Source of the DNA: Bacillota bacterium
GTDB lineage: Bacteria; Bacillota; Bacilli; Paenibacillales; NBRC-103111
Assembly (NCBI GenBank): GCA_023388055.1
Contig: JAEWGW010000023.1
Location: 97,138-161,137, forward strand
DNA length: 64,000 nucleotides
Direction of reading: 5' to 3'
This document shows positions 1 to 7,483 of this stretch, one piece after another. The notes under the pieces are model-generated. The model was not told the origin of the DNA and made no database searches. It worked only from the letters and a program-made list of their open reading frames with translations. Position 1 is the first letter of the stretch. Every line of letters starts with the position of its first letter. The translations under genes and the position numbers were made by a program.

Positions 1-16
1 CGTCTCCGGCGTTGGG

Positions 17-134
17 GGCGGTTTGTTTATGCATTTTCGGCTTTGGTGGCGGTTTGTTTTTGTATTTCCAACGTTGGAGCAGTTTATTTATGTATTTCCA
101 GCATATGGTGACCTTGATGTTTCCAGTGTAAGAT
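17..134. repeat. 31-bp degenerate tandem repeat array (window starts inside or beside it)
   Basis: Three consecutive 31-bp units begin at 17, 48 and 79, followed by a shorter diverged unit from 110. The units share a GGCGGTTTGTTTATG-like first half and a TTTCCA(A/G)CGTTGG-like second half. The partial unit at 1-16 suggests the array continues to the left. An open frame runs through it, but its composition simply follows the repeat, so no gene is called. Confidence 0.7.
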
Positions 135-208
135 GGCCTTTATGTTTTTTTATTTTGGTAATTTTTTACACAACCCTCCCTCCCCGCCAAATACCCCCTT
201 ACTCACTT

Positions 209-235
209 CTTTCGGACACTATCCCATCTGCTCAG
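209..235 (+). repeat. Dispersed repeat with core ACACTATCCCAT, copy 1
   Basis: The core GGACACTATCCCATCTG followed by CTCAG is shared with an inverted copy at 1991-2020 and a direct copy at 28003-28032. Copies 1 and 2 bracket the transposase-like gene in inverted orientation. They could be ends of a defective mobile unit, or independent insertions of a short dispersed repeat. Confidence 0.7.
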
Positions 236-354
236 AAGCAACCTTTTGGCTTAAGGTTTTTTTGCATAAAATCTAAGTCCTATTTGAAATTAGATAAATT
301 CCAATAAACATCCAATTTCGAAACACTTTACCCACATAATCTTCAATATTTAGC

Positions 355-397
355 TTGAAGTAAGAACAAACGTTTGGTATAATAAGAACATAAGTTC
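355..397 (+). promoter_or_regulatory. Sigma-A promoter with two LexA (DinR)-like boxes
   Basis: A -35 TTGAAG (355-360) and a -10 TATAAT (378-383) are separated by 17 bp. GAACAAACGTTT (364-375), which fits the Gram-positive SOS core GAAC-N4-GTTY, sits between the hexamers. A second box, GAACATAAGTTC (386-397), covers the expected transcription start. The two boxes are 22 bp apart, about two helical turns. This arrangement suggests SOS repression of the downstream transposase-like gene. LexA binding is inferred from consensus only. Confidence 0.65.
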
Positions 398-431
398 TTG
401 TTTTATTATATGGATGCAGGTGGTGATCTCG

Positions 432-1292
432 GTGTCAGAGGTCTGTTATGAGCAAATTTTATTGGCTGAAGAGCATGAGCTGGTCTCAGAAGAGGCGTGC
501 GCGGCCTATTTGTTTGCGCTCAAATGGCCCAACGGATTTGTCTGCCCCGAGTGCCGCCATTGCAGAGCCTACACCATCGCCACCCGCAGGCTGCCTTTAT
601 TTGAATGTGCAAATTGCGGCTTTCAAGCCTCTTTGACCAGTGGTACCATTATGGAGAAATCCCGGACTCCTCTGGTCAAATGGTTTACCGCCATCCGCTC
701 TATGTCCAGCATGGAGGAGGGAATGAGCGCTTTGGCTTTATCCAGGAAGCTGAAGCTTACCTATAAGACAGCCTGGACCATGCTTCATCGTATCCGCACG
801 GCTATGGCCGGGGAAGAGCTGGCTGTCCCCCTGGAGGGGCAGGTCGCGATACATAATGACACCTATGCCAGTCCTTGGTTTCACGGATCTGTTGTGCCCC
901 ATATTCGTGAAAGCCGGGTAATTGTAGGGGCCACCCTGTCCGAGACTGGGGAACCTGAACGGGTAACCATCCAGACCGTGGAAAAGGAGCACTGGAACAG
1001 CTGGCGCTTCAACCGGAGTGCCATCCGGCATTTTGTGGAGACGCGCATGGACTGGAAAGCCAGACTGGTTTATTCTCCTATCAATTTCTATACCTCTCCC
1101 CGCCATAAAAAGAGACTGTCTGTAATGAAAGACGCAGCCCAATGGCTGAACAACACCTTCCATGGCATCGGGAAGAAATATCTGCAAACCTACCTGCTGG
1201 AATTCTGCTGCCGTGTGAACCTGTCTCTGGCGGGCCAGCCGGCCTTTCATACTATCAGTAAAATATGTACCAGCCCCCGTGCATTAGGCTGA
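432..1292 (+). CDS. IS1595 (ISXO2)-like transposase, probably catalytically altered
   Basis: About 286 residues. An N-terminal zinc ribbon (C38/C41 and C59/C62) is followed by a helical DNA-binding part and an ISXO2-type catalytic fold ending in the family-typical LNNTFHGIGKKYLQTYL segment. Where active IS1595 enzymes carry the first catalytic Asp (xDETY), this protein reads HNDTY (about 141-145), so the triad looks broken. The GTG at 432 is preferred because AGGTGGTGA lies 5 nt upstream; the ATG at 414 has no ribosome binding site. It is a single gene directly behind a promoter with LexA-like boxes and is surrounded by tandem repeats. It could be a decayed transposase or a domesticated DNA-binding protein. 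Family assignment is confident; activity is doubtful. Confidence 0.75.
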   Translation: MSEVCYEQILLAEEHELVSEEACAAYLFALKWPNGFVCPECRHCRAYTIATRRLPLFECANCGFQASLTSGTIMEKSRTPLVKWFTAIRSMSSMEEGMSALALSRKLKLTYKTAWTMLHRIRTAMAGEELAVPLEGQVAIHNDTYASPWFHGSVVPHIRESRVIVGATLSETGEPERVTIQTVEKEHWNSWRFNRSAIRHFVETRMDWKARLVYSPINFYTSPRHKKRLSVMKDAAQWLNNTFHGIGKKYLQTYLLEFCCRVNLSLAGQPAFHTISKICTSPRALG

Positions 1293-1900
1293 CCGGCAGT
1301 ATCTCCTCTGTACTCTATCAGCCTGTGCTCTATATCCTGCACCTCTTCACGGATTCTAGGCTGTATCGGCCGATTGCTCTATATCTCGTACCCCCTTTAA
1401 CCCTATAGTATCAGCCTGTACTTTACCTCTATACTGTGTCGCACCAAGTCTGTATTCTATGCCTGTTTTGCTCTCTGTGCTGAAATCAGCCCCTCGATTT
1501 ATATCCTGCAGCCCTTTTTTCCTCTGGCTTGTTATCAGCCTCCGCCCAGTATTCCATCCTTCATTCTCCTCTGGGCTGTATCCGCCTCCGCCCTGTATTC
1601 CATACTTTATTCTCCTCTGGGCTGTATCCGCCACCGCTCTGTATTCTGTGTTTCTTTTCCGTTCAATGCGGTTTCGGCTTACTCTTTATCCCACATTTCT
1701 TTTCTTTTATGCGGTATCGGTCTGTGGGCTATAGGCTATAGGCTATATCCTGCACCTCTTTTCTCCCCTGTGCATTATCAGTCTCTGGTCTGTATCCCTG
1801 GTTCTCTTTCCTCTATGTGATTTCGTCTTCCGTTCCGGCCTATGCTTCATTTTCCTGTATGCGGTAGCGGCTTGTGGGTTCTGGCCCTCTGTGTCCCTTC
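1290..1900. repeat. Degenerate ~46-bp tandem repeat array
   Basis: The pyrimidine-rich stretch after the transposase-like gene consists of diverged units of 43-48 bp. The clearest are three consecutive exact 46-bp units starting near 1537, each with CTGTATTCC-like and GCTGTATCCG-like segments; flanking units are more decayed. Open frames in this area have repetitive, unstable translations and no ribosome binding sites, so I call no gene between 1293 and 2170. The rest of that gap holds the inverted repeat at 1991 and the 19-bp repeats at 2146. Confidence 0.7.
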
Positions 1901-1990
1901 GCCGCTTCTTGCCTAAGTGTAATTTGAACTATTTGCTATTTTTGTGCATGTGCTACCCCTATTTCTATGTACTGTGTTCTCCCTGTTTAT

Positions 1991-2020
1991 CCTGAGCCAA
2001 TGGGATAGTGTTGGATAGGG
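1991..2020 (-). repeat. Dispersed repeat with core ACACTATCCCAT, copy 2 (inverted)
   Basis: The reverse complement reads TATCCAACACTATCCCATTG then GCTCAGG, matching copies at 209 and 28003. Opposed to copy 1, it delimits a ~1.8 kb interval containing the SOS-like promoter, transposase-like gene and 46-bp array. No target-site duplication is obvious next to the copies. Confidence 0.65.
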
Positions 2021-2145
2021 GAAGAGGAGGTGATATCCACCCCCTCTTCGTTTGTCGAAAAATATTCATAATCTGTAATAGAAACTATTCAGTCATGCCA
2101 CATGATGATGCTTAGGAGAGATGTCCTCGGAACAAGCGGAGTTAC

Positions 2146-2198
2146 TTTTTGCTGTAGTCCTTTTGTTTTGCTATAGTCCTTTTGTTTTGCTGTAGTCC
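2146..2198. repeat. 19-bp direct repeats at a gene 3' end
   Basis: TTTTGTTTTGCTRTAGTCC occurs at 2161-2179 and 2180-2198, with a partial copy at 2146-2160. The array covers the C-terminal codons and stop of the minus-strand gene ending at 2171. Because 19 is not a multiple of three, changes in copy number would move the stop codon and alter the protein tail. Confidence 0.75.
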
Positions 2199-2962
2199 TT
2201 GCGTTGATGCAGTGAGATGGAGCGGTAGCGGGAGGCTAGGGTTTTCAGCTTGGCGGCGGATAACAGGCGGAAGGGGGTGTGCAGGGCTTTGTTGCGGGCA
2301 GGACGCAGCAGGACTTTGTTGGGCATGCGGGTATACAGGAAGTTGCCGTAGGTTTCGAATTCGGAGAAGGCGAATTGTTGTTTCTTGTTCATGCTGCGGA
2401 TAATGGCTTTATACCAGCTGATTCCATGCCGGGCTTCAATGGTACGTTTCAGCTGGGTGACCTGCGCTTTTTCGAACAGCATATAGTGGGTGACCAGGGA
2501 GGAAGGAGCCGCGGGCCGCTGTCCCATCAGCTTGCGGTAGGTGACAAAGTATTCGCTTTGGCTCCAATTCCGGGTGTAAAAGACGGTCTTCCCTTCCCCT
2601 GTCCGGAACCGATGGGGACGAATCAGTACGGTATCTGCATCCATCACCAGGTAGTAGCTGGAGCTGCAGAGTTTGGCTGCGCCCAGCTTCAGCAATTGCT
2701 GGTAGAGCCAGCCCGACCGTTCCCAACGGCTGGAGCTGTAGTGGATATGTTTTTTGGTAATGGGAAGTACCGTATCCTCGTCCACAAACCGGCAGCCCTT
2801 CACGCGGCAAAGCTCCATGATCCGTTTTTTACGCGGAGCAATAATGAGAATTTGCCCGATGGGATGCTGTACCTGCTTGCGTAGAGCATCAATGACATGG
2901 GGCAGGGTCGCCAGATCCTTTTCGATGGCGGGAATCACAACGTCTATCCGGGGTAAGGCCAT
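2171..2962 (-). CDS. Glycosyltransferase-like protein (DUF6492-type)
   Basis: About 263 residues. The N-terminus has a Rossmann-like strand (PRIDVVIPAIEKDL) and the middle has VMDADTVLIRP, a DXD-type motif expected to bind a nucleotide-sugar metal. The length and pattern suit DUF6492-type putative glycosyltransferases, soluble and probably acting on a surface glycan. The start at 2962 is chosen because GGAGATGA precedes it at good spacing; a longer frame begins at 3007 without a ribosome binding site. The gene is divergent from the aldehyde dehydrogenase. Its C-terminus runs into a 19-bp tandem repeat, so the last ten or so residues are probably non-conserved. The substrate cannot be told from sequence. 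Confidence 0.65.
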   Translation of the reverse strand: MALPRIDVVIPAIEKDLATLPHVIDALRKQVQHPIGQILIIAPRKKRIMELCRVKGCRFVDEDTVLPITKKHIHYSSSRWERSGWLYQQLLKLGAAKLCSSSYYLVMDADTVLIRPHRFRTGEGKTVFYTRNWSQSEYFVTYRKLMGQRPAAPSSLVTHYMLFEKAQVTQLKRTIEARHGISWYKAIIRSMNKKQQFAFSEFETYGNFLYTRMPNKVLLRPARNKALHTPFRLLSAAKLKTLASRYRSISLHQRKDYSKTKGL

Positions 2963-3109
2963 ATGCTCATCTCCAATACAGCCAAATTTTTCCTTATGAT
3001 ATGCCACTCCCGCTTACACGGTGCAGTTGCTTCGCGAATCGGGCATACAGTAGTATGGAGAGAAACAGGGCTTGTCTACGCCCCCAACTTGTATTGGAGG
3101 AGTTTATGG

Positions 3110-4501
3110 ATGCAGGTATCGACAAAGGAGCAAGCGGGCAATATCGTGGAAGCGCAGCAGCGCTTTTGGAGAACAGGTCAAACGCTTGAATTGCATTTCC
3201 GTCTGGAGCAGCTGCGGAAGCTGAAGGACGCCCTTCTCCGGTTTGAAAAGCCTTTGCTGGAAGCCCTTAGCAAGGACTTGGGGAAGAGCGAATTTGAAGG
3301 CTATACCACCGAATTGGGATTTTGCTTGAAGAGCATCAGTGAAACTACGAAGAAGCTCCGGAAGTGGATGAAGCCCAAAAGGATCGCGGTACCGCTCCAT
3401 TTGCAGCCCTCCCGCAGTTGGGTTCAAGCGGAGCCTTATGGATCCGTCCTGATCATCGGCCCGTTTAATTACCCGTTCCAGCTGTTGATCGAGCCCTTAA
3501 TCGGCGCTTTGGCGGCAGGCAATTGCGCCGTGCTGAAGCCCTCGGAGGCTGCTCCATCCGTAGCAGCGGTAGTCGCCCGTCTGATCACGGAGACCTTCCC
3601 CGAGGATTATATTCGGGTTGTGGAAGGAGAAAAGGAAACTGTAGAGGCGTTGATCCATGCGCCTTTTGATTATATGTTCTTTACCGGCAGCGCGGCGGTG
3701 GGCAAAATTGTGATGAAGGCAGCAGCGGAAAACCTGGTGCCGGTGACGCTGGAGCTGGGTGGCAAAAGCCCGGTTATAGTAGAACCGGATGCCAATCTGG
3801 AGGTGGCTGCCAAGCGCATTATCTGGGGCAAGCTGATTAATGCAGGGCAAACCTGTATTGCGCCGGACTATGTGCTGGCCCATTCCAGCATCAAGAATGA
3901 GCTGGTCCGGCTGATGAAGGAAGCGATTGGCCATTTCTATGGTGAGGATCCGTCCGCCAGCAAGGATTATGGCCGGATTATCCATACCCGGCATTTGGAC
4001 AGACTGGCCGCTATCCTGGAGCAGGACCGCCCCCGTATTGTTCATGGAGGAGGGATTTCCCGGGAGAACCGGTTTATGGAGCCGACCCTCCTGGACGGAG
4101 TGCAATGGGAGGATGCTTCCATGGCGGAGGAAATCTTCGGTCCGATTCTGCCAATCCTGACGTATGACCGGCTGGAGGATGCCATCCGGCAGATTCAGGA
4201 CCGGCCCAAACCGTTGGCTTTGTATCTGTTTACAGAGAACAAAGGTGTGGAAAGGCTGGTTTTGAACCGGGTTTCCTTCGGCGGCGGCTGCGTCAACGAT
4301 ACCATCTCCCATGTGGCCAGCTCTGCACTGCCTTTTGGAGGAGTGGGGCAATCGGGTATCGGGGCGTATCATGGACGGCACAGCTTCCAGCTGTTTTCGC
4401 ACCACAAGAGCATATTAAAAAAGACCAGCCGGTTGGAAACCGGACTGGCCTTTCCGCCTTACAAGGATAAAATCAAGCTGATTCGCCGATTGTTAAAGTA
4501 A
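3110..4501 (+). CDS. NAD(P)-dependent aldehyde dehydrogenase (class 3 / YwdH-like)
   Basis: 463 residues, the usual length for the compact class 3 ALDH group that includes B. subtilis YwdH. Visible landmarks are the cofactor segment GPFNYPFQL (about 117-125), FTGSAAVGK (191-199), the general-base Glu in ELGGKSP (E215) and the catalytic Cys in NAGQTC (C249). It oxidises aldehydes to carboxylic acids in the cytosol, possibly fatty aldehydes, although specificity is not encoded in an obvious motif. The ATG at 3110 follows TTGGAGGAG with 7 nt spacing; the open frame extends back to 2963 without support. Monocistronic, convergent with the exopolysaccharide operon. Confidence 0.93.
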   Translation: MQVSTKEQAGNIVEAQQRFWRTGQTLELHFRLEQLRKLKDALLRFEKPLLEALSKDLGKSEFEGYTTELGFCLKSISETTKKLRKWMKPKRIAVPLHLQPSRSWVQAEPYGSVLIIGPFNYPFQLLIEPLIGALAAGNCAVLKPSEAAPSVAAVVARLITETFPEDYIRVVEGEKETVEALIHAPFDYMFFTGSAAVGKIVMKAAAENLVPVTLELGGKSPVIVEPDANLEVAAKRIIWGKLINAGQTCIAPDYVLAHSSIKNELVRLMKEAIGHFYGEDPSASKDYGRIIHTRHLDRLAAILEQDRPRIVHGGGISRENRFMEPTLLDGVQWEDASMAEEIFGPILPILTYDRLEDAIRQIQDRPKPLALYLFTENKGVERLVLNRVSFGGGCVNDTISHVASSALPFGGVGQSGIGAYHGRHSFQLFSHHKSILKKTSRLETGLAFPPYKDKIKLIRRLLK

Positions 4502-4513
4502 CGCCACCAATGA

Positions 4514-5368
4514 TTACACGTCGTATTCCAGCTGCTTGACGGCCTGCTCCATAAAATCCAAGGGCGAGGGAATGGTTTCGGCGTTGTATTCCACCGCTCC
4601 GATTTTGAGAATAAGCTTCACCTTGTATTTGTCGGTGAATTCCTCGGTATTAAATTCATAGAGCTTCTGCCGGACCCGTTCCATAACCACCTTGGCGCCT
4701 TCCTTTTCTGTAAACAGGAGGAGTCCCCAGGTGGCTTCTTCTTTATCCAGCAAATAAAGGATATCATTGGTCCGGATGCTGGACTGGCTGATCCGGGAGA
4801 TGTCCAATATAGCCTCCGTAAGCTGGTCGGGGGGAATAAACCGCCGGATTTCCCGCCAGTATTTGACCTTAATGACCAGCAGGGTTAACGGGATGTTATA
4901 TCGGACAGAAATACCGGTGAATACAGTAGCATCCTTCTGGAAGGCAAGGCTGTTCTTCAGATCCGTATTCTCATCCAGCGTGGCCAGTTTGGCCGTTTGT
5001 TCCCGCAGGGCGGCATTCTCCTCCTGAAGCTGGCGGGCAGACCAGGAGTACAGCCACATGGACAAGGTGAAGAGGGGAGTCATCAGCAGCCAAAAATAGG
5101 TGCGCCCCTCAATTACCCCGGCTTGGGCAACAGTCTGGTAGAGAACCATGCTGCCGTAGGCGAAGATGAACACCACATTAATGATCAGCCCGGCGGTTAC
5201 AGAGGAGAAGAAGGTGATTACCGCTATAAAAAAAGCGATGGCCAGCATAATCAGATTGGTCATGGAATGCTGCGGATCGCCGCTGATAAACAGGATGGAG
5301 ATCAGGCACAGGAGCATGAAGCCAATGAGGGCGGCGTCTGAAACTAGAGCGGGCGAGGTCCGTCTCAT
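4514..5368 (-). CDS. ydaK: Membrane c-di-GMP receptor with degenerate GGDEF domain (YdaK/PssE-like)
   Basis: 284 residues. Four transmembrane segments (about 11-30, 36-54, 58-79, 90-109) and a short coiled stretch are followed by a GGDEF-fold domain from about 131. The active-site loop reads DKEEA (208-212) instead of GGDEF, so cyclase activity is not expected. The inhibitory I-site RxxD is intact as RTND (199-202), exactly five residues before the lost GGDEF, the canonical spacing. B. subtilis YdaK and Listeria PssE are known degenerate GGDEF receptors in the same operon type, so this is probably the c-di-GMP sensor that switches on polymer synthesis. It is the last gene of the operon; its ATG overlaps the stop of the BcsB-like gene. 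Confidence 0.88.
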   Translation of the reverse strand: MRRTSPALVSDAALIGFMLLCLISILFISGDPQHSMTNLIMLAIAFFIAVITFFSSVTAGLIINVVFIFAYGSMVLYQTVAQAGVIEGRTYFWLLMTPLFTLSMWLYSWSARQLQEENAALREQTAKLATLDENTDLKNSLAFQKDATVFTGISVRYNIPLTLLVIKVKYWREIRRFIPPDQLTEAILDISRISQSSIRTNDILYLLDKEEATWGLLLFTEKEGAKVVMERVRQKLYEFNTEEFTDKYKVKLILKIGAVEYNAETIPSPLDFMEQAVKQLEYDV

Positions 5369-7464
5369 GGCCGTTTCCTCCTTTTTGTATGCTTTCTCAC
5401 GAGCAGAATCAGCGAAACCAGAACCAGTGCCAGCACCAACACGGCCGCCGCGGTGAAGGTCACTACATCCTGACGCTGCAGGATTTCATCCAGTCCGGTG
5501 AGAGGCTTCGGCGAAGCTAATTTTTTGAAACGGTAGGGTTGAATTCTGCCGTCTCGGTCGGTTAATACACTGTCTCCATAAATTTTCCAACGAACTTCTT
5601 CTCCGGCCAGCAGCCGGGAGGCCCGGAATACAGAATCAGGCTCCACTCCCGTAACCACCAGCATTCCTCCGTTGCCATAAGGCGAAGGCAGCAGCTGGAG
5701 TGTGCCGACAGTGGATGCATATCCAGCTTCAAGACTTATTTTTTCATTGGACAGGAAACGTGTCCCCTGACTGTCGTAACGGAAGTAAAGCTTGTCATTC
5801 TGTGCACGGATTACTGCGTTGTCCCGGAAAGAGCCTATTGCGATCAGGTTCCGGTCCTTCAGCTCCTCCGGGGCAGCTGAGGCTTGGCTGAATCTTATGT
5901 CACCCATATTGCTAACGGCATACCGGCCCAGGAGATGAAACAGATTGCCAACCGTCTGGTACAGCTCGTTGTCCCGCCGGTCAGGAAGGACTACAGAGAC
6001 GGAGGCAAACTGCCCATCCTGGATAAACGGGTACGGGTAATTGTTCAGAAGCAGCTCTGTTCCTTGCCGGGTCTGCAGCTGCAGCAGGGATTCCGGGGTG
6101 ATGTATGCCCACGGCGTATCCTCCCGTTTGGCGGCACATGCATTGAAGTTTGCCTCTAGATCAAAGGCTACAGTTACGGTGAAATTTCCGGACACTGCCA
6201 GATCTCCAGGCACTGTGAATACCGCACGGTCCGCTTGGGCCAGCTCCTTGTGGAGCTTTTTGCTGCCAATGGGCACTCCGTTGATTTTGACCGTCATCAA
6301 GGAACGTTCAAAATTCAGGTTTTCCGCATAACGGAAATCCAGATTGATCTTGCTGGCATCTCCCAGCTCCAGATTACCGGGCATGGCGATGTAGTAGTTG
6401 TACTCCTGGTGGAAAGGTCCTGTAAGCACATTCCCGCTTTCCGCCAGGCGGATCTCCCGGGTGAACCCGGCTGCAGGCTTGGCTACATCGGTCGCTGCGT
6501 CAATCAGCAGCGTATTGCCTGCGGCCTGGCCCATCTGCTCCTGGTTGGCCACCAGCCTGCCCGCCTTCACAAGAAGCTCCGGTGAACGGGAGGTTACGAG
6601 CAATACGGCTTTGTCTTGTACATTCAGCAGCCGGATAAGACCTTGATGATCCAGGTCCGGGGATCCAGCCGGAAAACCGGCTACAGCCGGCTCCTTCAGC
6701 TCCTGTGGCAGACTGTCGTACAAACCGACAACAGTCACATAATCTTTATTCTGGACATGCTCTGCCGAATACGGCAAAAACGGGATGGCGTTCTCCGTCA
6801 GCAGGCTGGTCCGGGCATAGCCGCTTAAGGCATAAACGGCGGCTTCCCAATCGGCAGCCTTGGAATCGGCAGGAAGGGCCACCAAGCTGCGGCCTGCTGC
6901 AACGGCATCCGGACCGGTGATGCGGGCATTGAAGTCCCGGATGGAATCCTCCACGGGACGCAGGGTGTATTCCGTCTCGATCCGGGAGGCGCTGCCAATC
7001 CGCAGCCAATGGCCGATCTCCGTATCCTCTTGGCAGATCTGTTCGTCTGCATAAGACCGGAGCTCCGTCTGCAGCTTCAGCGCATTGCTTCCCTGCACGA
7101 GAAGCCCTGCCGGCACCGGAATTTCCAGGCGCTGTCCGGTCTCCGCCCCCGTCTCCGGGTGGAAAGAGTAAAATGGATTTCCGTTTACCAAAAGGGTAAC
7201 GGTGGACCATTCCTTGCGGGAAACTGCGCTGACCTGCAGCTCCAGCAGCAGCCTCACCCGGCTGACCTCCCAATAGGAGGGAAGCTGGAAGGTGGTTTCA
7301 CTTGAGCCTGCAGAGCCCGGCAGGGAGACATCCTCCCTCACAAAAGGAACCGTATAGCTGTGGGTCCCGGATTTGGTAAGGAGAATGGCAGCCTGGGCCC
7401 AGCTTCCCTGCATCAACAGCCCGAGTACGATTAAAACCGGCAGCGTTATCCGTTTAAAGATCAT
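5365..7464 (-). CDS. ydaN: BcsB-like exopolysaccharide synthase subunit (YdaN/PssD-like)
   Basis: 699 residues with an N-terminal signal peptide (to about 25), a large extracytoplasmic region of alternating jelly-roll and ferredoxin-like modules as in cellulose synthase subunit BcsB, one C-terminal transmembrane helix (about 667-690) and a basic tail. In cellulose-type systems this subunit contacts the nascent polymer outside the membrane next to the synthase. Its start lies 20 bp after the stop of the GT2 synthase, and its stop overlaps the start of the c-di-GMP receptor. That order matches Listeria pssC-pssD-pssE and indicates tight co-translation. The polymer itself cannot be deduced from this protein. 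Confidence 0.87.
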   Translation of the reverse strand: MIFKRITLPVLIVLGLLMQGSWAQAAILLTKSGTHSYTVPFVREDVSLPGSAGSSETTFQLPSYWEVSRVRLLLELQVSAVSRKEWSTVTLLVNGNPFYSFHPETGAETGQRLEIPVPAGLLVQGSNALKLQTELRSYADEQICQEDTEIGHWLRIGSASRIETEYTLRPVEDSIRDFNARITGPDAVAAGRSLVALPADSKAADWEAAVYALSGYARTSLLTENAIPFLPYSAEHVQNKDYVTVVGLYDSLPQELKEPAVAGFPAGSPDLDHQGLIRLLNVQDKAVLLVTSRSPELLVKAGRLVANQEQMGQAAGNTLLIDAATDVAKPAAGFTREIRLAESGNVLTGPFHQEYNYYIAMPGNLELGDASKINLDFRYAENLNFERSLMTVKINGVPIGSKKLHKELAQADRAVFTVPGDLAVSGNFTVTVAFDLEANFNACAAKREDTPWAYITPESLLQLQTRQGTELLLNNYPYPFIQDGQFASVSVVLPDRRDNELYQTVGNLFHLLGRYAVSNMGDIRFSQASAAPEELKDRNLIAIGSFRDNAVIRAQNDKLYFRYDSQGTRFLSNEKISLEAGYASTVGTLQLLPSPYGNGGMLVVTGVEPDSVFRASRLLAGEEVRWKIYGDSVLTDRDGRIQPYRFKKLASPKPLTGLDEILQRQDVVTFTAAAVLVLALVLVSLILLVRKHTKRRKRP

Positions 7465-7483
7465 AGGTGTCTTCTCCTTTGGG

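Noticed and set aside
23..307. 94-residue open frame at the left edge
   Set aside because: Runs through the 31-bp tandem array, has no ribosome binding site and a composition dictated by the repeat.
1459..1741. Pro/Leu-rich small frames downstream of the transposase-like gene
   Set aside because: They translate the 46-bp tandem repeats in several frames equally well and lack start signals.
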